DNA of 27,829 bases from a virus. The position numbers and the translations under genes are program-made. The stretch lies in IMG/VR virus record IMGVR_UViG_3300027917_000151, positions 1 to 27,829 of that record; one strand, written 5' to 3'. This document shows, in pieces, positions 9,001-16,300 of the stretch (positions are counted from its first letter, which is position 1; each line of letters opens with the position of its first letter). Under the pieces are notes generated by a model that saw nothing but the letters and a program-made list of their open reading frames with translations, was not told the origin of the DNA and searched no databases.

Positions 9001-11703
9001 GGTTCTGGATATGCATCTACAAATCCACCAACCATTGTCGTCGGTATTCCTACTGGATATTCAAATATGTCCTTTACTGGCGGTCAAGGCAGTGGTTTTG
9101 AAGCAACTGTCACTGTAGGTGTTGGTGGTAGTATTATTGATTTTGACATTACAAATCGGGGTATTGGATATGAAAATGGTGATGTATTAACAGTTGCAGG
9201 TATTCCTACCGATCCAAATGTTGGCGTTGCGTTCAGTACTTTCACATTTACTGTTGATCAAACGACTGATGACGAGTTTGCTGGATATAGTTTTGGTCAA
9301 CTCTTACCTCTTTATAACTTCTCTGGTGAATTTAATGGAATACGAAAGTCATTTACATTGAGACGTGATGTAACTCGTCAAATTATTAATTTTACATCCG
9401 ATGACCCAACAATTAAGATTGAGAATAACTTTATCATCGTTCTTAACGATGTAGTACAAAAACCAAAAGAAAATTATGTTCTTGAAAGTCCAACAAAGGT
9501 AAGATTTACTGAAGCTCCAAAATCTGGTAGCAAACTTCAAATTCTGTTCTACAGAGGTTCAAATACCGATATTGATTCTACAACTCCATTTGCAACCGTT
9601 AAGATTGGTGATGAACTTCAATTGCAGAGAGAAGGTAACTACGGAATACAACTGGATAGAACTATCACCGATATTGTTGGTATTGATAAGGTTGAAACGA
9701 ATCTTTATGGAAACGTTGGTATCAATACAGATCCTACATTTGAAAGAGCTGTTTCATGGACAAAACAAACTAGAGATTTGATTTTAAATGGACAACCATT
9801 ATCAAAGGCTAGAGATAGTTTGATTGCAAAGGTACAGCCAACTACAAGACTTATCCAGAATGTTGGTATCAACTCCAATCAAATTTTCGTTGAGAATGCT
9901 TTCCCACTCTTTAGTGCTTATGACAATCGTTCTTTGAGAAATAATGTTCCTGGTAAAGGTATCACCTTAATTGCCGAAAATAACATTGATCAAGCCTCTG
10001 GCACAGTAGTAGTTTCTAGTGGTGGAACAGTTTCCTCTGTGAACATTGTTGATCCTGGTCTTGGGTATGTAAATGCACCTACGGTTTCATTTGCAACTTC
10101 ATACATACAGATCAAGGAAATTGGCAGAACCTGGACTCAATCCAGTTCAAATACCGATATTGACTATCAAGATGTAACACATTCTGCTGGTATTTTTGTT
10201 GCTGTTGGAAGTACTTCTGGCATCAATACATCAACCGATGGAGTTACTTGGAATGATACTGGTGTTAGTGGATTTGGAACCTTCTTTGGAGTTGATAAAG
10301 CTTCAACAACTTCTACAAGTGTTGTTGCTGTCGGTCTTGGTGGCACCATTGCAGTAAGTAGTGATTTATCAACATTCAATAGTTCTAGAACTTATCGTAG
10401 AACTTTGAATGGATTCTTACTCTCATTTACTGACATAACAATTCCGCAAGATCTTAATGGTTATGCTGGAGGAAAAACAAAGGGTGTCGCTGTGGGTGCA
10501 GCTGGAACCGTTCTGTTTACCCCGAATGGGCCATCTGGTTTTGGTACTTCCTTCATTCTTGCAAACAAAGCAACAACGCAAAATCTTCGTGGAGTTGGTA
10601 GTAATGAAGACACCTTTATTGCGGTAGGTGATAATGGTGCGATTATTAGGTCAATTAATGGTGAAACTTGGTCTGGTGCGTCAAGTGCATCAGTTACAAC
10701 TAGATTAAATGACGTTTACTTCAGTGATAATAAGTGGATTGCTGTTGGTGCTGCTGGATCTATCATCCAATCGACAGATAATGGTTTGAATTGGAGTGTT
10801 GTTTCTTCTGGTTCTACATTCAATCTCAACTCTGTTTATTATACTGGTAATGTTTGGGTTGCGGTTGGACAAACTGGAATGGCCATGAATTCATTGGATG
10901 GTACTTCTTGGTATAAGAAGTTTATTGGTGTTGGTACAGATTACAATGGACTGGCATATGCAGATCAAAAGTTAGTTGCTGTGGGACTCTCATCAAACAT
11001 TGCCATCAGTTCTCCTGAAACTGTATCCGCTGCGGCTACCGCTACGGTTTCTGCTGCAGGAACAATCTCATCAATCACCATTAATGATGGTGGATTTGGT
11101 TATGATTCAACAAAACCAGTTAATCTCATAATCGCATCAGAAGCAGTTACGATTGAGAGAATTACAAGTGTTGAGTGTGAAGGTGACTTTGGATATGTAG
11201 TTGGAGTTGGAACAAGTGCATCTGGTATTGGAACCACCAGCCCAATGGTTAAGTTTGAACTTGATTCAAGTCCTTTCCTTAATCAGGCTGGTTTTGGTAA
11301 CATTCAAAAGAGTGCAATTCAAGCTGGTTACTACTTCGTTATTACTGGATCTGTTGTTGGTAATGGATTAACTTCAATTACCATAGGTGATAATCCTATT
11401 GGTGTTGGAACAACTTTCATTGATAATGTTTATCGTGCAGATGAAGTTGTTACTTCGTCTTCTGGTATTGTAACTGTCCACTCTAACGTTAGATCTTTGG
11501 CAGGACTTGGAACAACAAGTCTTTCACCAAAAATTGGTAATTACAGTTGGGGAAGATTCTACAACTTCACCAGAGATCCTCTAAATCCTGGAACATTCAC
11601 CATTAACAATCAAAATGGATACACTGGATTAACAACCGCTCCAGTTGTTAATCGTATTCTAAAATTGGGTGAAAATTACAGTGATTTTACAGAGACTTTA
11701 TAA
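34..11703 (+). CDS. 7: Giant baseplate wedge protein in the gp7 position, with YHYH and beta-propeller domains (3889 aa)
   Basis: This is probably the baseplate wedge initiator equivalent to T4 gp7, which is about 1030 residues, so this protein is nearly four times longer. Residues 1-240 form a conserved-looking N-terminal region (SFIQEESPLFIDFLSQYY, then FLRQAKDFYASKGTSEAIKI). Residues about 1165-1345 resemble a YHYH-type domain, with HSPIVGWAYDGSPIYGPYGY from residue 1224, DLDEYNGR from 1288 and TPEYPNGVYAYF ending at 1310. A second conserved-looking segment lies near residues 2405-2445 (RLQDNDYYQNFAYSIKSEV, HPAGYKKF). Residues about 3367-3660 hold Asp-box-like repeats (STDGVTWN, SINGETW, STDNGLNW, SLDGTSW), suggesting a beta-propeller. 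Most of the rest consists of short beta modules with GGSGY or NHGF signatures and G(V/I)GTTS linkers. It lies between the gp6 tail and gp8. The ATG overlaps the upstream stop. Placement as gp7 rests on synteny and N-terminal resemblance; domain functions are inferred. Confidence 0.8.
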   Translation: MIDTASKKVQINQIVRSQLPSFIQEESPLFIDFLSQYYLSQEYQGGPIDIITNFNEYQKTETFSGNTNLIGFTTCTSAVASYDDTINVTSTDGWPKTYGLLKIGNEIITYTGITTNSFTGCIRGFSGIENLHKPNETEKLVFSSSEASNHTSNTKVENLSNLFLQEFWDKTKKQFLPGFENRKLNDAVDKANFLRQAKDFYASKGTSEAIKILFNVLYNKRADIVKPIEYLFTPSNADYVVTDDFVAELISGNPLNVIGQTLYQTNNDGASGAIFNVQRYTKNDREYYIISLSKESETGSFVVTGSSTLLKNVAIGATVISVDSTLGFGNTGSIYVGAGQTVGIATYTNRSSTQFFGVTGITSSYSDGEFVRGSRTIFAYENGDITKPVYFRLTSVVSGVDLDGVGYLLSNDLLKPKSLGKLSSPTNYRLNSWLHNLKTKTNVAKNLDNKSIIDTTTNIVTTVDPHLLKLDDSVTLVDESSAIPSNVEGTVSQIINSTQFKVNISSGSVNTSKTYSVRRNLTFASSNSTTINVSQFLSGVQNTYLNLEGDKFYVTSGSLPFYKIYATSRRKSFTSSNVSGTRIDITNHEFYTGDTVKYYPVGGAEIGGLSTGTEYVVRKINDDTISLSNSKIDAYSKRFISLSTQNAGTNHIIVPADLARKNVQYQNFLREFDVTPKPKKNDRPFQNETIGMFVNGVEIFSNRSGDVIYNGSLDSIDVENGGSGYDVINPPNIHIKDSVGSGATAFAVVENGSFKSIDITYRGFDIKQVPSVNITGGNGSGAKASARLRLEKNVKNFDADFDVNTTNNRIKFPSNHLFFNGESVIYKKSTRFAAVGGLVDGSLYYVHKVDDTKIQLMNTREDALTGNNPINLTSRSTGSNTLTTTTQRNVLDNVIIENPGSGYSNRKSVVNSVVYPPTSLSAEIRSGINTSSDYIYFRDHGFNSGDLVNYSTTGSVIEGLSSSVNYQIIKIDRNKFRLADAGIGTTSTTLNYEKNNFVDIRSVGSGTHTFKYPEIHVSIDVISGVANTSISTPVIRSFCSGSISNVHLTSVGAGYGVSDTFNLHRRPDVTISNGSGAELDVVVVNGEIDQVLIRSGGKGYVSPPTLTIEGEGKYAKVVPTLTNGVITSVSIVDRGKSYVQGSTSIRVSTVGSGVKLRADVKKWEVDFVQRYKKTCNENDDGIIVPSQNVNYGSKYVHGYLSRKLRTILNDNINSNFTEKSTLAHSPIVGWAYDGSPIYGPYGYDTVTGGTIRRMVPSYTLESKSNRPPTSLYPLGFFVNDWNYTANGDLDEYNGRFCKTPEYPNGVYAYFCTINGTNSSQSPFLNNREPLFPYILNGYKFDKNRFNENPASIQNLPLLNSGDLVRNTYPYKLGFNQSKYDYFITNNLNDTEVTVKSIKPVGIDQVSVIGGGNNYKVNEKLIFNNQGSGGNSVSARIKSVVGKGITQISYSETKISNVAFNYANQVVTGIATTSHGLSNNDIVVVSGIGTGELKFIEGPRTIAVSSVTARLDVGIATVGATGVTTSITLELSSSSKGIDVDDILVIGSTPERLRVLSVDRTANKYRVRRQSGIVTSHAAGESLVVDQRKFTFIVGVKTDLSINTNRKIVFNPQDSIGVGTESVVKTVVGVGTTVVVRVKSNDGTILTNHQLPPSGSTADNSISITNHGFRTGQKLVYSKGSAGIALTVSNNLNLSNPFDLIEGQTVYAVNKGQNLLGITTTLAGIGTTSTSLYFLPVQNNTGFEHSFTTRNTEYSGTVKKYDVIVGTSTNHGLATNDQVTVNVIPTSTVSKSIEYDSNSRKTIVDPKYFGTASVGVGTSLSTITISNHDFESGDKVLYISSNPASPLVNKGEYYVKKIDDDVFKLTTNYIDATTFNSPYIGITTFGSGIHKIAKINPRIVATRGRTIGFAVSDTSLSDLRLEFFEDQNFVNRYNGFGISTEVTRTGTTGSSGAIVNLKLSDNVPSTLYYRLVPKNLGSIGVDKRDTNPDKDVLNGSIIQVVDSAFSGTFNIKKTSNTQFKYQVKKEPESSSYASSGISTFQYVTKSSSADGPIDVVDVTFSGSGYTNTPGITSVTTTSGSNSILRVFSDNIGNSQFDEVTKIGFDYPSDKSLKPSVDIPSLVTISKNYKITEVGVVTTGRNYLSAPDVIVVGRPDISLRANLNGSSIDSVDILSPAIGFENIGNPAKVVAIRNSNGVGVVTASSNGVTNFITITQPTNGWRPDGTDFPFLVGDRIFVENVNTRETSFSSGGGYNSENYDYAFFTITTRNPSTSQITYSISGIGTSGGTFDLDNSAGRVIKQRDLPTFSVKLDVTEFLSGEKVTYSSNGVGKLSINGGYNSVTNALRVENTNTPILNGYVIKGSISGSEGTVVDVKSYERFFETGYKARRPKGWQNDSGKLNETFQRLQDNDYYQNFAYSIKSEVQETTWKDAVESIIHPAGYKKFSDLIVPSSSTPGFGRSTTLEIKDSSPPGSVSLTVQIDNLKSLYEKDDFDIATEETIANGLSKYILFSNKKITEGVTVISNKVEIIDDISGQFTGIGTTTSALVVGLTSFKLTTFNGTKIPFNKVFDGSDSTIVSAGSSIIRINDHDFQTGERIVYDPGNAIYGNNRIGIETTTTVVGGVSTNFLPRDLFAIRIDNNNLKLAGLSTASGNNDPLVFRSVGTGTSHSFDVDQPFNRVLIEIDNIIQSPLYKKNVDVALDEAVGVGSTTIKVVGVTSIRGNNILQINDELLRINVVGFGSTNVLEVERAVLGSVAAAHTVGAAVTMMGGDYRIIKDVIHFISPPYGPVGVSTLQPGISTHSSFAGRIFYREDPSTNFIFDDISNRFTGVGKTFTLLENNQDVTGIVTTKSGGGGNDEVINNGIVLINNIFQRPTVDYSMTERSTPGIGASIIFTGDDRESLPRGGIVDQVKVGFGSGYQNLVSAAATAIINGAGSIESVVVTGGGSGYRSSNSVYIQVFNPLGIGSTAVLSATVGSAGTVSGITTVSGGSGYASTNPPTIVVGIPTGYSNMSFTGGQGSGFEATVTVGVGGSIIDFDITNRGIGYENGDVLTVAGIPTDPNVGVAFSTFTFTVDQTTDDEFAGYSFGQLLPLYNFSGEFNGIRKSFTLRRDVTRQIINFTSDDPTIKIENNFIIVLNDVVQKPKENYVLESPTKVRFTEAPKSGSKLQILFYRGSNTDIDSTTPFATVKIGDELQLQREGNYGIQLDRTITDIVGIDKVETNLYGNVGINTDPTFERAVSWTKQTRDLILNGQPLSKARDSLIAKVQPTTRLIQNVGINSNQIFVENAFPLFSAYDNRSLRNNVPGKGITLIAENNIDQASGTVVVSSGGTVSSVNIVDPGLGYVNAPTVSFATSYIQIKEIGRTWTQSSSNTDIDYQDVTHSAGIFVAVGSTSGINTSTDGVTWNDTGVSGFGTFFGVDKASTTSTSVVAVGLGGTIAVSSDLSTFNSSRTYRRTLNGFLLSFTDITIPQDLNGYAGGKTKGVAVGAAGTVLFTPNGPSGFGTSFILANKATTQNLRGVGSNEDTFIAVGDNGAIIRSINGETWSGASSASVTTRLNDVYFSDNKWIAVGAAGSIIQSTDNGLNWSVVSSGSTFNLNSVYYTGNVWVAVGQTGMAMNSLDGTSWYKKFIGVGTDYNGLAYADQKLVAVGLSSNIAISSPETVSAAATATVSAAGTISSITINDGGFGYDSTKPVNLIIASEAVTIERITSVECEGDFGYVVGVGTSASGIGTTSPMVKFELDSSPFLNQAGFGNIQKSAIQAGYYFVITGSVVGNGLTSITIGDNPIGVGTTFIDNVYRADEVVTSSSGIVTVHSNVRSLAGLGTTSLSPKIGNYSWGRFYNFTRDPLNPGTFTINNQNGYTGLTTAPVVNRILKLGENYSDFTETL
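1971..2001. repeat. Perfect 11-bp inverted repeat within gp7
   Basis: TGCAGGAACAA (1971-1981) and its exact complement TTGTTCCTGCA (1991-2001) flank a 9-base loop. It lies within the coding sequence, at the end of a NHGF-type module, where a random perfect 11-bp palindrome with a short loop is uncommon. It could form an mRNA hairpin; no T run follows it. Confidence 0.6.
8760..9235 (+). repeat. GGSGY module array in the C-terminal third of gp7
   Basis: Four related units follow one another: VKVGFGSGYQN, VVVTGGGSGYRSS, TTVSGGSGYASTNPPTIVV and FDITNRGIGYENGDVL, each followed by Gly/Ala-rich strands. Other single or paired copies occur near 2185-2400, 3150-3520, 4230-4345, 6190-6530, 10000-10100 and 11070-11130. 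They probably form repeated small beta domains. Confidence 0.7.
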
Positions 11704-11708
11704 TACTC

Positions 11709-11716
11709 TATAAATA
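11709..11716 (+). promoter_or_regulatory. T4-type late promoter upstream of gp8
   Basis: An exact TATAAATA octamer, the T4 late promoter -10 box recognised by the gp55 sigma factor, lies in the 33-base gap between the giant gp7 gene and gp8. It ends 20 bases before the gp8 ATG, leaving a short leader. No -35 element is expected for this class. Gaps are rare in this window, so the position supports function. Confidence 0.8.
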
Positions 11717-11736
11717 TAACAAAAAGTCTGTTAAAA

Positions 11737-13341
11737 ATGCCTGCGATTATTTCAGATCAATTTAGAATATTAAATGCTGCGAATTTTGTCGCTGGTGTAG
11801 CTGACACTTCCCAGTCATATTATACTTTTATTGGACTTCCAAATTCTGGCGATGTTGGTGCTGGATATGGTACTACGGATTGGAACACCATCACTCCAGC
11901 ACCCAAAGACAGTTTTAGAGAATATAATGATGATTATGATACCCTGATTGCTCTTAAAAAACTCACTACTAGTGACGTAAAAAGACTGGTGAGAAAATAT
12001 TCATGGACATCGGGAACTGTCTATGAAATGTATAAAAATAATTATACAAGATCAAATCTAAGTCCCCAAACAGGGTCTACAAACTTATATGATGCCAAGT
12101 ATTATGTTGTAAACAGTTCATTTAGGGTTTATCTCTGTATTAATAACGGAGCTAATCCATCAAATCCTAACGGGAATCGTTCACTTGATGAGCCAACGTT
12201 TACTGGTCTTGAACCAAGAACTGCGGGAACAAGTGGTGATGGATATCTCTGGAAATATTTGTATACTATCAATCCATCAGACATTATCAAGTTTGATTCA
12301 ATTGATTACATTCCAGTTCCATCAAATTGGGGAACAGGAGACAGTGCGGATGTAAAAAATAGTGCAATTGATGGAAAAATTGAAACTGCCTTGATTGTAA
12401 ATGCAGGTGGTGGATATCAACCAATTTCAACTACATTTTCAAATATTCCTATTCTTGGTGACGGAACTGGTGGTAAGGCTAGCGTAACCGTTGACTCTCA
12501 AGGAAAAGTTTCTAATGTTTCCATTACAAATGGTGGTAATGGATATACTAGAGGAACTATTCAATTCTATCCAGGAGCTCCAGGATCCGAAACTGGTGGC
12601 CCTATTTCTGGACTTTCTGCCGTTGGAGTTGGTACAACATCTGTAGCAGAGTTCGAAGTTATAACTCCTCCTCCAGGAGGACATGGATTTGACATTTATA
12701 AAGAACTTGGTGCATTTAGAGTTCTTTTATATTCTCGTTTTGAGAATGATGCGACCAATCCAGATTTTATCACTGGTAATGATTTTGCCAGAGTAGGTGT
12801 AATTAAAGATCCACTCACTCCCGCAGGTAATTTATTAACTCAGTCAAAAGCAAGTGGATTAACTGCCATAAAACTCACAAGTTTAACTGGTGGTAACATT
12901 GCGGATACGACATACACAGTGGACACTCCAGTTTTCCAACAAATTGGTGTTGGATCCACCGCTGTTGGTTATGTGGCTAACTGGGATTCATCTACTGGTG
13001 TATTGAAAGTTTACAATCCAGTTGGACTCGCTTCAACTTCTTATGGATTTAGACTCGTAGATTTTGCATCACAAATTGGTGCTGGTGGAACTTATGTTAT
13101 TAGTGGTCAGTCCTCTGGAGCTGCACTTGGCATTGAAACAAGTTTTGGTAGTGCATCAAATCCAGGGACTGCGACTACAGTTGGTAATGCCACTGTTCAG
13201 TTGGGACAGAGTTTTGTGGATGGCATTGCTCAACCTGAGGTCAAAAAATATTCTGGTGAGGTCTTATACATAGATAACAGGGCCTCAATCCAGCGTAGTG
13301 CCACCCAGAAAGAAGACATTAAAATCGTATTAGAGTTCTAA
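11737..13341 (+). CDS. 8: Baseplate wedge subunit gp8 (534 aa)
   Basis: This is a structural subunit of the baseplate wedge that joins gp7 and gp10 in T4. The N-terminal 200 residues are typical of cyanophage gp8: MPAIISDQFRILNAANFV, then FREYNDDYDTLIALKKL, then the DGYLWKYLYTI segment and YIPVPSNW. T4 gp8 is 334 residues. The extra length here lies largely in a beta-rich part after residue 215 that contains two GGxGY modules (LIVNAGGGYQ and SITNGGNGYTRG) and, further on, a GYVANWDSSTGVLKVYNP stretch resembling a module in gp14. The end (SIQRSATQKEDIKIVLEF) looks like a phage structural core again. It follows its own late promoter and lies 4 bases before the next gene. The ATG at 11737 was chosen because the conserved N-terminus starts there. 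Confidence 0.9.
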   Translation: MPAIISDQFRILNAANFVAGVADTSQSYYTFIGLPNSGDVGAGYGTTDWNTITPAPKDSFREYNDDYDTLIALKKLTTSDVKRLVRKYSWTSGTVYEMYKNNYTRSNLSPQTGSTNLYDAKYYVVNSSFRVYLCINNGANPSNPNGNRSLDEPTFTGLEPRTAGTSGDGYLWKYLYTINPSDIIKFDSIDYIPVPSNWGTGDSADVKNSAIDGKIETALIVNAGGGYQPISTTFSNIPILGDGTGGKASVTVDSQGKVSNVSITNGGNGYTRGTIQFYPGAPGSETGGPISGLSAVGVGTTSVAEFEVITPPPGGHGFDIYKELGAFRVLLYSRFENDATNPDFITGNDFARVGVIKDPLTPAGNLLTQSKASGLTAIKLTSLTGGNIADTTYTVDTPVFQQIGVGSTAVGYVANWDSSTGVLKVYNPVGLASTSYGFRLVDFASQIGAGGTYVISGQSSGAALGIETSFGSASNPGTATTVGNATVQLGQSFVDGIAQPEVKKYSGEVLYIDNRASIQRSATQKEDIKIVLEF

Positions 13342-13345
13342 GAAA

Positions 13346-16300
13346 ATGCACCAAGAGACTAATCTTAACGTTTCTCCTTATTATGATGATTTTAATGATG
13401 ACAAGAACTTTAATCGAGTTCTTTTCAAACCAGCTACACCAGTTCAGGCAAGAGAATTAACTCAGTTACAAAGTATTCTCCAGAATCAAATTGAGAAGTT
13501 TGGACAGCACTTCTTTAAAGAAGGTGCAATGGTCATTCCTGGACAGATTGCATATGATCCACAATATTATGCAGTTCAGGTTAATGAGAGTTTCTTAGGA
13601 ATTCCTGTTGCGGATTACTTAGAAAATGTAGTTGGAAAAGTCATTCGGGGATCAGTCTCTGGTGTTGAAGCCACAGTAGTAAATTATGTTTTAGCAGAAA
13701 ATTCAGATAGAGGAACCAATACTCTTTATGTAAAGTATTCGAGATCTGGAAATGATTTTTCCAAGGAAGTGTTTGATGATGGTGAAAACCTAATCTCTTC
13801 CACTGATATTGAATTTGGTATTTCTCGTATCTCAGCTAATAATCCATTTGCATCATGTATTTCTTCTGGTGCAACATCAACTGGTAGTGCAGCTGCAGTA
13901 GAAGAAGGCGTTTACTTTATTCGTGGATTTTTTGTAAAAGTACCAACACAAACAATCATTCTGGATCAGTATGATTCATCACCAAATTATAGAGTTGGTC
14001 TGTTTGTTAGTGGAAATATTGTAACTGCATATGATGATCCAAGTCTGTTTGACAATGCATCGGGATTTTCTAATGAAGCTGCTCCTGGTGCAGACAGATT
14101 CCAAATTTTAACAACTTTAATTAAAAAAGGACTGGATGAATTCAACGATGAAAACTTCGTTGAATTGATGAGACTTGAGAATGGTAGAATTCAAAAATTT
14201 GTCAGGAAGACAGATTATAGTTTACTTAGAGATGAATTAGCAAGAAGAACATATGATGAAAGTGGTGACTACTATGTAAAACCATTCCAAGTCAAGGTTG
14301 TTGAATCTCTAAACAATAGACAAGGAAATGGTGGTATTTACTTACCAGAACAAAAAACTGCAGAGGGTGGAGATCCAAGTGATGACTTGATGCTCTATCA
14401 GGTTTCCCCTGGTAAAGCATATGTAAGAGGATATGGAATTGAAAAATTAAACACTTCTTACATTGATGTTGAAAAACCAAGAGACGTAAAAAATATTTCT
14501 TCATCATCATTTGTTTTTGATGGCGTTAGTAACTTAAAAATTAATAATGTATACGGATCACCTTTAGTTGGATTCGGTACAACTGCTGTAGTAAGTCTTA
14601 GAAGTGAAAGAATTGGATCCACTGCATCATCTGCAGCTGGAATTGAAATTGGTAATGCAAGAGTTTATGATTATAAACTTGAAGCCTCCTCATATTCAAA
14701 TGACGCTTCGAAATATGATCTGTACCTTTATGATCTACAAACTTTCACTACAGTTACAGTAAGTTCAAATCTTACACAATCAACACCTGCATATATTGAA
14801 GGTGTTAGAAGTGGTGCAAAAGGTTTCCTTAAAAATAATGTAACTTCATCACAGTCATTAACCTTAACTTCCACAAACGGACAGTTTATGGTTGATGAAC
14901 CAATTAAAATCAATGGGATTCTTGATACAAGAGTAGTAACATCCGTAAGAGAGTATGGATTAAATGATGTTAAGTCAATTCACCAAACAGTAGGTATTAA
15001 CACATTTAACGCTGATAGTCTTCTCTCCGACAGATTCTTACTTGCACCTCCAGGAACAAACTTTACGATTGGTGCTTCTGGTGTTACTACGGCTCCAGGA
15101 AATAGATTTGGAGTTGGAATTAATACTGGTGATATCGTCACTTATAATAGAAATGGATTCTCTGATCCAACGTTTAACAGAGTTGGTAACATTAGCGCTG
15201 ATGGATCTACAATTACACTTGTTAGTCTTGGAGCTAGTGTGAGTGGAGTATGTGATGGAGGTTTGACAACTACTGAAATTCAAACTAGTGATTTTACACT
15301 TGTTAGACCAAGATTAGTAAACGCTAAGAATTCTTCTCTGGTTACTAAACTACCTAACGGGTTTATTTCTAATGTAGACCTGGATAATTCTGAGATACAA
15401 ATTAGAAAACAGTTTGTTCTCAACGTTGCCAATAATAGAGGTACGGTAACGATTTCCAATATCGATCAGTTTTTCCAACCATTTGATGAAGAACGTTACA
15501 ATTTAGTATTTTCAAATGGTACTGTTGAATCCCTTGATTCACAAAAAATAACGTTTGATGCTAGTTTCAAAACAGCCACATTATTAGGTTTATCTGTTGC
15601 AACAGATACAAACGCAATCCTTGTTGCCACTGTTAAGAAAATTAATGTAAAAGAACAATCGAAGAGTTTATCAAGGTGTAATAAACTCGTTGTATCTAGA
15701 TCCAAATATGATTACTCTGGATCTACTGGTACGACAGTTAATAATGGTCTTACATTTAACTCGGTTTATGGAACCAGGGTTGAAGATAATGAAATCTGTT
15801 TGAACGTGCCAGATGGTCTTCGTGTCCATGCCATATTTGAATCTAGTACAACTGGTGATCCAGCTCTTCCAAAAGTAACATTAATCAATAGATCAGAAGA
15901 TTTAACCAATACTCTTCAGGGTGAAATTCTTATCGGAAGAACTAGTGGTGCTGTTGCTAGAGTTGTAACTTCTTCGGCCACAAACGTAGATATTGTTTAT
16001 GTAAATGAACTTAGATATTCTGTTGGTGAAACGGTAACATTCCAATCTTCAGGCATTACTGGAGAAGTATCTACAGTCACTGCTGGTGATAAGAATATCG
16101 CCAATGACTTTATGTTTGATAATGGTCAAAGAGATGAATTCTATGATTATGCTAGAATTATAAGAAAGTCCAATTCTCAGGAACCAAAACGAAAACTTGC
16201 CATTATATTTGATCATTACACCGTTGATTCTGGATCATCTGGTGATTTTGGAACAGTTAATACATATCTCACCGAAAATTATAAGAATGATTTGCCATCG

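Noticed and set aside
10131-11010. Host photosystem gene (Ycf48) captured as a separate auxiliary gene
   Set aside because: The propeller repeats are continuous with the gp7 frame and there is no separate start or stop, so it is a domain of the structural protein and not a metabolic gene.
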